Source: Bog-473 sp963730785 (GTDB lineage: Bacteria > Actinomycetota > Acidimicrobiia > Acidimicrobiales > RAAP-2). Taken from it: a DNA stretch of 64,000 nucleotides. Numbering within the stretch: the first letter of the stretch is position 1; each line of letters starts with the position of its first letter. The stretch is taken from positions 179,891 through 243,890 of the forward strand of contig CAVSTF010000013.1 of NCBI GenBank assembly GCA_963730785.1, written 5' to 3'. Position numbers and translations under genes: made by a program. The notes beneath the pieces are model-generated. The model made no database searches. It was not told where the DNA came from and saw only the letters and a program-made list of their open reading frames with translations. Shown here in pieces: positions 1 to 9,621 of this stretch.

Positions 1-619
1 TCAAGCCGCTCTCCGATACTGCTGGCGTTTCTGAAGGCGAGCCGCCCGACGGTGCCACGAAAACCTCGAACGAGCTTCCGGATGCCGGAGCGGTTGTGCA
101 TTGAAATGCCCAACCGATATCCCAACTAGAAGACGTGATCGAGAAAGCCGGGCTCGTCCAGTTTCCATGAGACTGCGGCGACGTTAAGAGCACTTGAGCC
201 GTCGCTGTCGTTTGTGACGCCGCTCCCGCCGTCGTTGGCGTTGATGACGATGCCACTGTTGTCGTAGTCGAATAGTCTGCAGTCGTGGTCGTGGTATCGC
301 CTCCACTGGCACCTGAATCGACTGTGGTTGTTGTCGCTGAAGACCCTGGAGGTGGTGGCAACTTGTACGCACCGCTACCACCCGATGCCGACGCTGTCGT
401 GGAGGCGGGTTGAAGCCAGTAGTCGATGAGCATGCCACCGAGTGCTGCCAAGAAGGCGGCAACGAGAAGCTGCCATGTCTTCCATGATCGCTGTTCTCTT
501 ATTTGGAGTTCACCCGGGGCAGGAGCCCTGTTCATTTCCAATGGGCTTGACGGTGGGTTCGGCAGAGTAGTCAGAGGATATTGTGCTTCGCTACCTGGGG
601 GCTGAGTGGGTGGAAGCAT
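1..619 (-). CDS. Partial membrane-anchored protein with Thr/Ser-rich linker (runs off left edge)
   Basis: This reading frame is open from an ATG at 619 to the left edge, so the C-terminus is missing. The N-terminal 45 or so residues are Pro-rich and presumably cytoplasmic. A single hydrophobic segment follows at about residues 48-66 (LLVAAFLAALGGMLIDYWL). After it comes a low-complexity stretch rich in Thr, Ser and Gly with runs of four or five Thr, and then the start of a non-repetitive domain. The layout matches the next gene upstream (756-1562): short cytoplasmic part, one membrane span, Ser/Thr linker, external domain. An in-frame TGA upstream of 619 bounds the start; a second in-frame ATG at 535 is an alternative. 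I do not recognise the family, and the function is unknown beyond probable surface exposure. Confidence 0.6.
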   Translation of the reverse strand, partial: MLPPTQPPGSEAQYPLTTLPNPPSSPLEMNRAPAPGELQIREQRSWKTWQLLVAAFLAALGGMLIDYWLQPASTTASASGGSGAYKLPPPPGSSATTTTVDSGASGGDTTTTTADYSTTTTVASSSTPTTAGAASQTTATAQVLLTSPQSHGNWTSPAFSITSSSWDIGWAFQCTTAPASGSSFEVFVAPSGGSPSETPAVSESGL

Positions 620-755
620 TCCTAAACCGTGGCCGCTATTTTCCAGTACGTCAAGACGGATCGTTGGAATTCACACGCCCGCCCATGTTGTATTGCCGCT
701 CGACAGACCGGATCAAGTTGGGTCTGCCGTTCTCATCCTTTTGGTTGAATCTGAA

Positions 756-1562
756 TTAGTTATCGATTTTTACTGCGCTGACGTACCAACCACCGGACGC
801 TTGCGACACGTCTATCTCGAAGATTGCGTCGTTTGGTGAGGCACCCCCTGGTGGGCCATAGGTGCACACAATGGGCGAAAACGCGACACTGCACCCTCTG
901 GCGATGGCCAAGCCCCTGGGGTATGGAACAGCGAAAATAGTGGCCACCGCGGTAGGCGTCGCAACCGCCAAGGCAGCCGTCCGATTTCCATCTGCCCAAC
1001 TCGAGACAAGAGTGGCCGCCGAACTAGCGGCGCTTGGACTCAGCTGCACTGGTATGACCTGAACGTCCGACGATGTGGTGGGCAAAGTACTTGACGCTGT
1101 CGTAGACGAGGCAGTCTGAGAAGGAATACTCGGCTTCTTCGTGTTGAAGTGGTCAACGAGAATGGCTACTCCGCTCGCACACATGACTGCGATGATCAAT
1201 CCATAGGCAATCTTGGTTGGTATGCCCATGGATTGTGCCGGCCCTTGGTAAGTGCCGACGACGGCCGCAATTTGGGCTGGCTCCTGGGATTCAGCGGGCT
1301 GACCTTGATTCGACGTGGGAGCGACGAGCCGCTCCGGTTGGAGCAAGCTGGTCGCTCCCGGCGGGATGACCCGCTCCTCGTTTGGCAATGAAGCTTCGGC
1401 GCGCCAAGTCCCGGGCGGTGGAGGAGGATCATGCGACTTTGCCCCCCTGTCGCTGACGAGCAGGGTCGGCTTACCGTCATCCGAATAGAACCGATACTCA
1501 TGAATGCCATAGATGTCCGGCTGCCAGCCTCGTCGCACGTTCTCTGGAGTCAAAGCAACCAA
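756..1562 (-). CDS. DUF2510-like single-pass membrane protein
   Basis: The protein has 268 residues. Its N-terminus (GWQPDIYGIHEYRFYSDDGK) resembles a DUF2510 domain, whose usual core is a W-x-P-D-x-x-G motif followed by an arginine-tyrosine/tryptophan and a glycine turn; here the second tryptophan is replaced. A Pro-rich stretch follows, then one membrane span at about residues 112-136, a Ser/Thr-rich linker and a C-terminal domain of about 75 residues with two Cys that would lie outside the cell. DUF2510 domains are common in actinobacterial membrane proteins and have no agreed function. It shares its architecture with the partial gene on its 3' side, from which it is separated by about 135 bp. 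The gene is probably real; the role is unknown. Confidence 0.7.
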   Translation of the reverse strand: MVALTPENVRRGWQPDIYGIHEYRFYSDDGKPTLLVSDRGAKSHDPPPPPGTWRAEASLPNEERVIPPGATSLLQPERLVAPTSNQGQPAESQEPAQIAAVVGTYQGPAQSMGIPTKIAYGLIIAVMCASGVAILVDHFNTKKPSIPSQTASSTTASSTLPTTSSDVQVIPVQLSPSAASSAATLVSSWADGNRTAALAVATPTAVATIFAVPYPRGLAIARGCSVAFSPIVCTYGPPGGASPNDAIFEIDVSQASGGWYVSAVKIDN

Positions 1563-1605
1563 TTTTCTCTGACCGGATCACAAGACGCAACCGATGCGCT
1601 TTTCC

Positions 1606-1800
1606 TCATTTCGCCAGCTTTTCCACGCACCAGCCTCGCGACATAGGAGTCGTGACCTTAGGGCACTCCAGTCCTAGAGACTTCTCGGCGGCAGTGAATC
1701 GGCAGGCGGTCTCGATAGTGCGGCCACCTTGGCCATAGGTTCGAATTTGTGTGTCCTCCAAGGTGAAGTGAGCACTTGGTGACACCTGGGTATCCAACAT
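1606..1800 (-). CDS. Small ORF or gene fragment, unknown
   Basis: A 64-residue frame starts at an ATG at 1800 and continues upstream in the same frame without a stop. The peptide has a natural-looking composition, with four Thr-rich beta-like segments and two Cys near the C-terminus (LECPKVTTPMSRGWCVEK). It sits in the 310 bp gap between the DUF2510-like gene and the plus-strand coiled-coil gene, on the same strand as the former. The C-terminal Cys-containing layout is reminiscent of the outer domain of the neighbouring 756-1562 protein, so this could be the remnant of a truncated paralogue. There is no strong ribosome binding site before the ATG. I cannot exclude a chance ORF. Confidence 0.3.
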   Translation of the reverse strand: MLDTQVSPSAHFTLEDTQIRTYGQGGRTIETACRFTAAEKSLGLECPKVTTPMSRGWCVEKLAK

Positions 1801-1871
1801 TAAGCGAGCGTGAACTCGAGGCAAAACCTTCCCGGCCGGCTTGGTCCTGACCCTTCGTTCCTGGTAGCAAG

Positions 1872-2480
1872 ATGATTGAAATGAGCACCAGTCCATGGAA
1901 TCCGGTGTTCGGCGAACCGACACAGAGCGATGTCAGCCCGCAGGGGTCCCCAAACCGCCCGTACCAATTCGCCAACGGGAATCCTCCAGTTCCGCCAGCC
2001 ACAGACCCCGTGTATCCCGATGCCGCCAATGCTGAGATTCACTCGATAGCGTCGGCAATCGAGGAACTGCAGAATCGGCTGGAAGTAGCCAACAGCCACT
2101 TGGGACATGCAACCGCTTTACGAGATTCAGAAGTTGAGATAGGTCGACTCTTCGTTGAAGCGCAGCGGTTCTCTGAATCATCGATTTCGAGGCTTGAACA
2201 GCAGATTCAAGAGATCCTGTTGGAGGCAGAATCCAAGGCCACTCAGATTTTGCGAGAGGCAACTGAAGAAGCCCAGGAGATTCGCCGGCAAGCCCACGAA
2301 GCAGCATTTGTCTCTTCAAGAGCGGCCAAGGAATTGCAGTCTGCCATCGCTGGATTCACAGTAGTGAACAGTGCGCTTGTGAATGAGCTGAGCGCTCTGA
2401 ACACAATGCTTACTCCGTCTTCGGAGCAACAAGTGGCACAGCAGTTGGGTCACCAACCGCCAATTACGGGATCCTTCTAG
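1872..2480 (+). CDS. Coiled-coil protein, DivIVA / ATP-synthase-b-like
   Basis: The protein has 202 residues. The first 50 residues are Pro/Asn-rich and disordered-looking. From about residue 55 to 170 the sequence is a long heptad-patterned helix rich in Glu, Gln, Arg and Ala (for example SRLEQQIQEILLEAESKATQ), as seen in DivIVA/Wag31-type proteins and in the b subunit stalk of ATP synthases. There is no signal peptide or membrane span, so it should be cytoplasmic. The ATG at 1872 is followed by another in-frame ATG at 1881, and neither has a clear Shine-Dalgarno sequence. It lies 60 bp upstream of the GH18 gene on the same strand, so a link to envelope growth or polarity is possible. That is inference from context only. 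Confidence 0.65.
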   Translation: MIEMSTSPWNPVFGEPTQSDVSPQGSPNRPYQFANGNPPVPPATDPVYPDAANAEIHSIASAIEELQNRLEVANSHLGHATALRDSEVEIGRLFVEAQRFSESSISRLEQQIQEILLEAESKATQILREATEEAQEIRRQAHEAAFVSSRAAKELQSAIAGFTVVNSALVNELSALNTMLTPSSEQQVAQQLGHQPPITGSF

Positions 2481-2539
2481 CGTTCCCACTTGTCACTAGG
2501 TCGCTCCACTTGCAACGTCAGCGATAGTGGCAGTCCTCA

Positions 2540-4783
2540 GTGAGCACGGAGTTCATCGACCTTGCCGGATTCAGCGAAAACCAACCTTTGACGAGCGACC
2601 TTCACATGCCTGAATCCCACCTGACGCCACCCTCCCAGCCGATTGATCCGGGCCACGGTTCAGGACCAATCGGCTTTCGATCGTTCGATCTGGTCCGTCA
2701 GTACTTCGAGGAACTTGCATCCAATGAGCCCTCCGCCGAAGGTCCAAATGGCCGTGAGGCCATTGACTGGGACGTTGTACGGGAGTCGCTAGCTGGTTCC
2801 GAGTCCGTTGAGGAAGCAATCGGCCGGGCTGTCGTCATCGCTGACTTGATGAGCCGTGGCAAGTACAAGGGACCAGGCTCAAGTAGTCAGCGGAATTCGA
2901 GTGCCTTCTTCTCCTTCGACAACACGAACGCAATAGCGAATTTTGGAGAAAAGACAAGGTTTAGAACTTGGATTGCAGAAAGAGCCTCCGCTCATCGAGC
3001 ACTCACCTCAATGGCCATATGCGTCGCAATGATTCTGACGGCGCTCACCATTTCGGTCGCAACGAGCCGAGGAAGTACTGCGCCAACTGTCTTTAAGAAA
3101 CCTGGGGTAAGTGTCGTCAGCGGCAACGCGCAGCTCGCAGCGGTGTCACTTTCAGACTCCGATGCAGGATCAGCAGCAGTGACTCTCACTACCCTGCCTG
3201 CGGCTACGGCACCTCCTGCCCCTTCTCCGCCGTCACTGGCAACTGCGCCGCCCTTGCGTCCTCATGAAGTGTTCGGTTTTGCGCCTTACTGGACGCTTGA
3301 CCAAAGCGCCGGATTCGACGTGAATCGGATCTCGACATTCGACTACTTCAGCATTCCTGTAAACGCCGACGGGAGTTTGTCGGAATCGGGCCCAGGTTGG
3401 AACGGATTCCAAAGCCAAGCACTCACCAATCTCATCACTCGAGCTCACACGGCGGGGGACCGAGTCGTGCTCACCGTCAACTGCTTTGATCAGAGCACAC
3501 TCAATCAGCTCACCTCTTCTCCCAGCGCGCCTTCAACTCTTGCTGCCGCGCTTTTAGGGGCAATGCGGGAGAAAAGCTTCGATGGGGTCAATTTGGACCT
3601 CGAAGGAACGGGTAGTGGCGATCAGGCTGGACTCACGAATCTCGTCACTCAAGTTTCAACCGCAATCCATCAGGCGAATCCCCACTATCAGGTGACCATG
3701 GACACCTATGCCAGCTCCGGCGGAGATCCAAATGGGTTCTACAACATAAAGGCCCTTGCTCCAGCCGTCGATGCATTCTTCGTCATGCAGTATCAGTTGA
3801 ATCTCCAATCTGGTGGGTCGGCCACCTCACCCCTCACCAGCACAATGCTGAGCGACAAGGAGACGATCGATCAATACGTGGCTGCCGTTCCAGGCTCCAA
3901 GGTAATTCTCGGCTTGCCCTATTTCGGAATCGATTGGCCGACGAGCAATGGCACTCTGTCTGCGCAAGCGACTGGAGCGGCCACCACGCCGTCGGATGGA
4001 CAGATCATGTCGAGTGGCCATCCGATTTATTGGGACACGACCACCGATACGGCTTGGACCTCATACCAGGTGGGCTCGCAGTGGCACGAGACGTTCTATG
4101 AAGATCCGACGTCCCTGTACGAAGCGGCCCAGTTAGCAAACAACGCAAATCTCGCCGGAGTTGGGATCTGGGCCCTCGGCATGGACGGAAATAGTCCGAG
4201 CATGCTGTCAGCACTTCTAGGTGGTGCAGTTCCGATCAAGGAAGGTGGAGCCGGCCCTTCTTCAACTTCTGAGTCCCCAAGCAGTTCGACCACGACAACC
4301 ACCAGTTCGCCCCCCTCGCCCGCTTCGTCGACCACTAGTTCGCCAACTTCAACTTCGTCATCGACTACCACCAGCACCACAACACCCGCACCCTTCGGAG
4401 GGTTTCCGGTAACGACCACCACGACTGCACCGATCCTTGGTCCGATACCCTCGCCTCCTAGCTCAACTGCCACTTCGCTGCCGACAGCCCCAACGGCCTA
4501 TCAGTACTCCGGAACGTGGAACGGGCAGCAGGTGACGTTGACTCCCACTTCCGCCGGAACGTCGACCGGTGCCGATGTGGCGGCCGGAACGTTGACAGGG
4601 TTTGCTACCAATGACCCAGAGATGTCCTGCCTGACAAACGTCCCGCTTCACGTTGTTGCGCTCAGTGGGGAGTCAAACGAGTACTTCGTAGAGACGCCAC
4701 AGCCCAACGACTGCGCGGAAGCGTATCTTCACCTTTTTTGCGACGTCATGACCCCCATAAGACGTTCGGGTAGGGATTCCTGA
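2540..4783 (+). CDS. Membrane-anchored GH18-family glycoside hydrolase
   Basis: The GTG start at 2540 gives 747 residues. Residues 1-150 form a soluble N-terminal region, probably cytoplasmic; a membrane span follows at about 154-175; a short Ala/Thr/Pro linker leads to a GH18 TIM-barrel domain from about residue 235 to 565. The catalytic signature FDGVNLDLEG at about 346-355 carries the D-x-x-x-D-x-E pattern with the acid/base Glu, and GIWALGMDG near the end fits the last barrel strand. A Ser/Thr/Pro-rich linker and a C-terminal domain of about 90 residues with several Cys follow. GH18 enzymes act on chitin, peptidoglycan or related N-acetylglucosamine polymers; the substrate here is unknown. 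Its stop overlaps the next start (TGATG), suggesting translational coupling with the membrane protein downstream. Confidence 0.8.
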   Translation: MSTEFIDLAGFSENQPLTSDLHMPESHLTPPSQPIDPGHGSGPIGFRSFDLVRQYFEELASNEPSAEGPNGREAIDWDVVRESLAGSESVEEAIGRAVVIADLMSRGKYKGPGSSSQRNSSAFFSFDNTNAIANFGEKTRFRTWIAERASAHRALTSMAICVAMILTALTISVATSRGSTAPTVFKKPGVSVVSGNAQLAAVSLSDSDAGSAAVTLTTLPAATAPPAPSPPSLATAPPLRPHEVFGFAPYWTLDQSAGFDVNRISTFDYFSIPVNADGSLSESGPGWNGFQSQALTNLITRAHTAGDRVVLTVNCFDQSTLNQLTSSPSAPSTLAAALLGAMREKSFDGVNLDLEGTGSGDQAGLTNLVTQVSTAIHQANPHYQVTMDTYASSGGDPNGFYNIKALAPAVDAFFVMQYQLNLQSGGSATSPLTSTMLSDKETIDQYVAAVPGSKVILGLPYFGIDWPTSNGTLSAQATGAATTPSDGQIMSSGHPIYWDTTTDTAWTSYQVGSQWHETFYEDPTSLYEAAQLANNANLAGVGIWALGMDGNSPSMLSALLGGAVPIKEGGAGPSSTSESPSSSTTTTTSSPPSPASSTTSSPTSTSSSTTTSTTTPAPFGGFPVTTTTTAPILGPIPSPPSSTATSLPTAPTAYQYSGTWNGQQVTLTPTSAGTSTGADVAAGTLTGFATNDPEMSCLTNVPLHVVALSGESNEYFVETPQPNDCAEAYLHLFCDVMTPIRRSGRDS

Positions 4784-6605
4784 TGGAACACACCACTACC
4801 TCGACACTCGTACGGGCGCCGGTGAATGAACCTGAGGTGGAACTAGATTCGCCAGCGCCGCGACCGAGAACGCTGCGATTTCCCCAGGTGCCTCGAAGTG
4901 TGCGGGAGCCTCAACCAGCACTAGGTGTCCGCTCACCCGCCGCTCCCAAAATACTCAGCGAGGGCGGCTCAGTATTTCTCGTTGCATTTGGCATCTACCT
5001 TGTCGTTGCCATCCTGCTCGACTTCAAATACAAGGTTTATCCGGGTGACGCCTTCTCGCGAATGGCCAATGGATTCTACGTCATCTATTCGAGCGATCCC
5101 CATCTCGCGGCGATCGGGTTTGTTTGGGAACCGCTGCAATCACTGGCCGATATGGTCGTTCTTCTTCTAGGGAATCACATCTGGCCTGCGCTCTCACACG
5201 ATGAGTTTTCCGGGAGTCTGGTGAGCGCACTTGCCATGGCCGGCGCAGCCTTCCAAATGTGCGCTGCGCTGCGTGAGTGGGGGGTTAGTCGGGCTCCACG
5301 GCTCCTGCTGACCGGGCTTTTTGCTGTGGATCCCATGATTGCCTACTACGCGGGTAATGGGATGAGCGAGTCCCTATTTACCTTCACACTCATTACCGCC
5401 ACCCGTTACCTACTGCGATGGATGCGCGACCGTGATCTCCGTTCGCTCGCCTACAGCGCGACGGCGTTGGCCTTGTGTTACTTAACCCGTAACGAAGCTG
5501 CCACAGCCGCCCTCATTGGGGGAATAGTCGTGGGTCTCGTCACTTACTCGCGATCGAAAGGGAAGCGATCAGATCGAGCCAAAAGGGGTGTCTCCGACCT
5601 GCTGATCTTCGGTGCCCCGGCCTTCATTGCTGCGTTGGGTTGGGCCATCTGCAGCTATGTGATCATCGGCGCCATTATTGACGGAGGTGCTCTGCAGGTT
5701 CGCCTCGCCCACCAAGAAGGACTCGGTGGCACCTTGTTCCACCGAATCTGCTACGAGACAGACGCCATTCTCGCTCTGGCACCTTTCCTGCTCCCCTTGC
5801 TGGTCGTTGCGGTGGCTGTTGCGCTCATAAGGCGGGATCCTCGGATCCTGGCGCCTTTGGGTGTGCTTGGTGGTTCCCTGGCCTTTGACACCTTCTCTCG
5901 TACTTGAGCAACTCCATCGACGCCGCTCTCCGGTACTGGATCGTGATTATCCCACTTGGTGTGCTGCTCCTCGGATCTTTGGTGGCGGCAATTCAGACTC
6001 CTCGGCCAGACCGGATTGCCTTGTCCTCCCCAAGGCGCACAGAAGGTTCCGGTCTCCCCAACCTTGGAAGCCTGTTCGCCATCGGACTAGTGCTGCTGGT
6101 GATGATCCCAACCATCATCATCACTGGATCCGGGATCGTGAATCCCAACATTGGCGTAGAGGAGTCGGCACAAATCGGATTCATCTTCAAACCTCACGAC
6201 AAGAGCTTTACGCCTAGAGCCGTGTATCCGTTTACTGAGTCGCTCGATGCTTACCTCGCAACTTTGCACCTCCCAAACAGCGACGTCCTAGTCGACAACG
6301 CCGACTCCACCGGCTGCGTGGCGCAAATGATCGTCATGAGCCCACAACCGAGAGTCTTTGTGATTCCGAACAACAGGGACTTCCAGCGGGTCTTAGCCGA
6401 TCCCATAGCGTTTCATGACCGCTACCTTTTGGTACCCGATCCGACAACGCTGTCAGAACCCGGTGAACTCAATAACACGTACCCCACCCTTTGGAAAACT
6501 GGGGCGGGTTTCGCCAAAATGGTGCACCAGTTTCAAGGGGGAAGGTCGGCATGCCCTGACTACCGTCTCTTCCACGTTCTCAGGCACACCAATACACTTG
6601 GCTAA
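4783..6605 (+). pseudogene. Polytopic membrane protein, glycosyltransferase-39-like, split by a frameshift
   Basis: Two frames together make one protein of about 605 residues. The first (from ATG 4783 to a stop at 5907) has a 60-residue Pro-rich leader, then about eight hydrophobic spans with an early acidic loop (YKVYPGDAFSRMANGFYVIY) as in GT39/GT83-type membrane glycosyltransferases. The second opens at 5904 and carries on with further spans (LRYWIVIIPLGVLLLGSL) and a soluble C-terminal domain. The join is at TTCTCTCGTACTTGAGC, near 5895-5905, where the peptide would read naturally as LAFDTFS-YLSNSIDAALRYW. It is coupled to the GH18 gene by an overlapping stop/start. A sequencing error is as likely as true inactivation. 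The donor and acceptor are unknown. Confidence 0.65.
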
Positions 6606-6695
6606 CGCGACTGACAGCCGACAATGAGCAGGTTGTCCAATGGACTTCAATCGTCTCAAACAGCCCCTAGGGACGAAGAGACTCGACCTCTCAAC

Positions 6696-8039
6696 CTATG
6701 GGAGGAGCGGGTCAGCTGCTCCATTGCAGCAACCTGCTTGCGTGCGCTTGGTCGTCTCCCCAGCCAAGGCTTCGAGAGCGTGTCGTGCCGTTGCATCCCA
6801 GTTGAAGTGGCCAGCGTGCACTAACGCACCACCTGAGAGTCGGCCACGCATACCTTTGTCCATCAACATCTGGGCCAACGTTCCGCCGAAGTCTTCAATC
6901 CCTCTTGGCGTGCGGCAGTCCACCAAGAGACCCGACGCACCGTCGATCACCGCATCAGCATGCCCAGCGATAGCTGAGGCCACAGCCGGTGTTCCGCAGG
7001 CTGCCGCCTCGGTGAGCGTCATACCCCACCCCTCGCGCTCCGACGTGCTCGCCACCGCCCAAGCTTGGCGATACCAAGCCACCAATTCCTCGTCCCCCAC
7101 CCGACCGGGCAGGTGCAACCAATTGGCCGCTCCCAGCTCGGCCCGGAGAGCCTCAAGTGCGGGTCGCTCGTAGCCTTCCCCGATGATTACTGCCTTGAGG
7201 TCGGGTACCGACGTTTTCGCCAGTGCCAGGGCGCGCATCAATACGTCGAAGCGCTTCACGGGCACTAGCCGACCCACAGCAACTACCAATGGTGGCCCTG
7301 AGCGTGTTCCCCCAGGCGAGTAACGATCATCGATGCCGGGAGGCGCCACTGTGATGTTGCCGCGCGGCAATCCGAGCATGTCGACGATCTCAGTGCGCGA
7401 GGACTCCGAGAGGGTGACGATACGAGTTGAGCGGTACAGCCGCGGGGCAAATCGTCGTTCCATAGTGTTGCCAACTTTGGCCAGGACCGGCGGCAGGACC
7501 ATTCCCCACATTTCGGCATGCACGTGGTGCAGGAAGACCAGACGCGGACCGCGGTACCAAACCGGTGAAAGAAAGGGCACCCCGTTCCATATCTCGACGA
7601 GAGCATCCCCGGATCGGTAATCCTGTCCGATCCCCTCCCAGATCGCTCCTGGAAAAACCGCATAGCGCCCAGCACGCCGATCCACCTCGTAGCCGCTGCG
7701 CAAAATAGTCTCGGGGCCACCGGGGACCGCAGATGTGCGAAACGACACCTCGATCCCGGCAGCGGCCCAGCGCGAGGCAATCATGTGGGCGTGGAGCTCA
7801 GAGCCCCCTGCCTCGGGATCACCCAGGTCGCGCCACGCCAAGAAGCGGACCCGCCGGATTCCGGCTTTGGCTGCGATTGCGGCCAGTACTTCCGCCGAAG
7901 AAGGTTGGTCTCGTGCGCCGCTCGCTGCCTGGTCTTGGGGTGCTACCTCAAGTATGCCGTCTACCTCGTCCGTCGTGCAGTCGACGGGAATCTCTATGTC
8001 CACGAGTGCCTGATCTGCGACTGGGAGGGTCTGAGTCAT
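6696..8039 (-). CDS. GT4-family glycosyltransferase
   Basis: The protein has 447 residues. The first 60 are variable; a GT-B fold follows. The N-terminal domain begins with RRVRFLAWRDLGDPEAGGSE and has the Gly-Gly-Ser-Glu loop typical of the family. The C-terminal domain has the sugar-nucleotide binding region PLVVAVGRLVPVKRFD and the E-x7-E motif in EREGWGMTLTEAAACGTP at about residue 350. No membrane segment is visible, so it is a cytoplasmic enzyme that would add a sugar to a lipid-linked or polymeric acceptor. It lies 130 bp downstream of the GT2 gene on the same strand, and the two probably work in one surface-polysaccharide pathway. Substrate specificity cannot be read from the sequence. 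Confidence 0.85.
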   Translation of the reverse strand: MTQTLPVADQALVDIEIPVDCTTDEVDGILEVAPQDQAASGARDQPSSAEVLAAIAAKAGIRRVRFLAWRDLGDPEAGGSELHAHMIASRWAAAGIEVSFRTSAVPGGPETILRSGYEVDRRAGRYAVFPGAIWEGIGQDYRSGDALVEIWNGVPFLSPVWYRGPRLVFLHHVHAEMWGMVLPPVLAKVGNTMERRFAPRLYRSTRIVTLSESSRTEIVDMLGLPRGNITVAPPGIDDRYSPGGTRSGPPLVVAVGRLVPVKRFDVLMRALALAKTSVPDLKAVIIGEGYERPALEALRAELGAANWLHLPGRVGDEELVAWYRQAWAVASTSEREGWGMTLTEAAACGTPAVASAIAGHADAVIDGASGLLVDCRTPRGIEDFGGTLAQMLMDKGMRGRLSGGALVHAGHFNWDATARHALEALAGETTKRTQAGCCNGAADPLLP

Positions 8040-8169
8040 CGATCGCCATTGTCACGACCCTGAGTCCGGTCCACAAGCGAAAATGGCCTCTGACACGAAG
8101 AGATAACCGAATGATCGCGCCAATTTCGCAAGTGGGGTTAACCACCTCAGATGCGATCTTTTTCAACGG

Positions 8170-9621
8170 CTATTGGCGCGATGCTGCCTCGGGTGTGAGC
8201 CCGTGTTGCGTCTTCTCCCAGAAGGAGGGAGTGACAATCAGTTGCCATGCCGCCTTGAGAGCGGCCACGGACATCATCACCCAGTACAGGGGGATCAAGA
8301 GCGCCGCCAGCACCAACCCGTCTTGGGAAGCATGGCGCGCCGTCAAAACGGTCAGGTACCAAAGAAGGAAATTGCCCACTGCCCACAACAGGATGCTGAC
8401 GTAGTAGACGGGGGCTGGAAAAATCTGCTTTAGGAATAGAGGATGAGCCACGAACCACAGGACCGTCATGATCCAAAAAAACGGATTCAGAAGCGCCAGG
8501 ATGGGCGTGCCACCGACGAAGGCGTTCAAATGCATCACACCCTTGCCGCCGACCTCCTTGGTCACGCTTCGCGGAGAGCGTAAGTGAATGAGAAACGTTT
8601 GTAGGTAGCCCTTGTACCAACGAGAACGCTGTTTTATCCAGTTCACAAAGTCGCTGTTTGCCTCTTCGAGAGTCACGGATTCGAGGATCTTGATCTGCAG
8701 CCCTTCCCGGTACATGCGGATGCCCAAGTCACAATCCTCGGTCACGTTATAGGGATCCCATCCGCCGAGCGCCCGCAGCGAGTTCCGGCGGAAATGGTTC
8801 GAGGTACCGCCAAGTGGGATGGGGGCATTGAGCGACACCAAGCCAGGTAGGAAAAAGGAGAACCACATGCCGTATTCAACCGTGAACCATTTGGTGATGA
8901 TGTTCTGTCCCGCGTTGCCATAGGAAAGCTTGGCCTGTACACAAGCAACTTCAGGACCGAAACGGGCCAGAGTCACAGCCGCCCGGCGGAGTTGTAAGAC
9001 ATCTGGAGCATCCTCGACATCGAAGACGGCGACGATGTCGCCCCGGGCCATGGTCAGACCGAAGTTAAGTGCTTTGGGCTTCGTGCGAGGTTCGGCTACC
9101 GGAACGACCACGAGTTTGAACTGCTCACCAGGATCGCTGTGTTGCAAGGCTTGCAAGGTCTCCTGATCATCCTCTTCAACCAAGATAAGGACTTCAAGGC
9201 GATCAATGGGATAGTCAAGGTGGCCGATGTTTTCGATCAGCTTCACAATGACTGATGCTTCTTGATACGCGGGAATCAGGACGGTGTAGAAGGGAAGTTG
9301 ATCATCGGGCACGCTCAGTGCCTCTTCATCTGTGACGATTTCAACCGCATCAGTTTTAGACGACCTCTGGAAGAGGTACACCCGGTAGACGACCGCCAGC
9401 ACGTAGATCATGGTGAAAAAGGCGATGACGAGGGTAAAGGTCAACTGCGCGCCAAGAACGACTCCAATGATTAACAGCGCGAGTATGACAAATAGGGCAT
9501 TCCGCTGGCCCTTGGTCACCAGACTTCGGGCCGACACCAAAGGCACTCGATTCGCCAGGCCGGAGACACTGGCTTCGAGACGCAGCTGGGACTCTTCTGG
9601 CTGCATCAGGGTGGGTTGCAC
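8170..9621 (-). CDS. Processive GT2 glycosyltransferase (cellulose/hyaluronan synthase type)
   Basis: The protein has 483 residues. Two hydrophobic spans at about residues 40-80 precede a cytoplasmic GT-A domain. Visible motifs are the first aspartate region after YTVLIPAYQE, the metal-binding DVEDAP, the acceptor-binding TEDCDLG and the product-channel motif QRSRWYKGYLQT (Q-x-x-R-W), which marks processive members that extrude a polymer. Three or four further spans follow at the C-terminus. The ATG at 9621 lies opposite a divergent gene. Together with the GT4 enzyme downstream and the GH18/membrane-protein pair nearby it suggests a locus for an exported polysaccharide. No PilZ domain or cognate export subunit is present in the window. 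Confidence 0.85.
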   Translation of the reverse strand: MQPTLMQPEESQLRLEASVSGLANRVPLVSARSLVTKGQRNALFVILALLIIGVVLGAQLTFTLVIAFFTMIYVLAVVYRVYLFQRSSKTDAVEIVTDEEALSVPDDQLPFYTVLIPAYQEASVIVKLIENIGHLDYPIDRLEVLILVEEDDQETLQALQHSDPGEQFKLVVVPVAEPRTKPKALNFGLTMARGDIVAVFDVEDAPDVLQLRRAAVTLARFGPEVACVQAKLSYGNAGQNIITKWFTVEYGMWFSFFLPGLVSLNAPIPLGGTSNHFRRNSLRALGGWDPYNVTEDCDLGIRMYREGLQIKILESVTLEEANSDFVNWIKQRSRWYKGYLQTFLIHLRSPRSVTKEVGGKGVMHLNAFVGGTPILALLNPFFWIMTVLWFVAHPLFLKQIFPAPVYYVSILLWAVGNFLLWYLTVLTARHASQDGLVLAALLIPLYWVMMSVAALKAAWQLIVTPSFWEKTQHGLTPEAASRQ

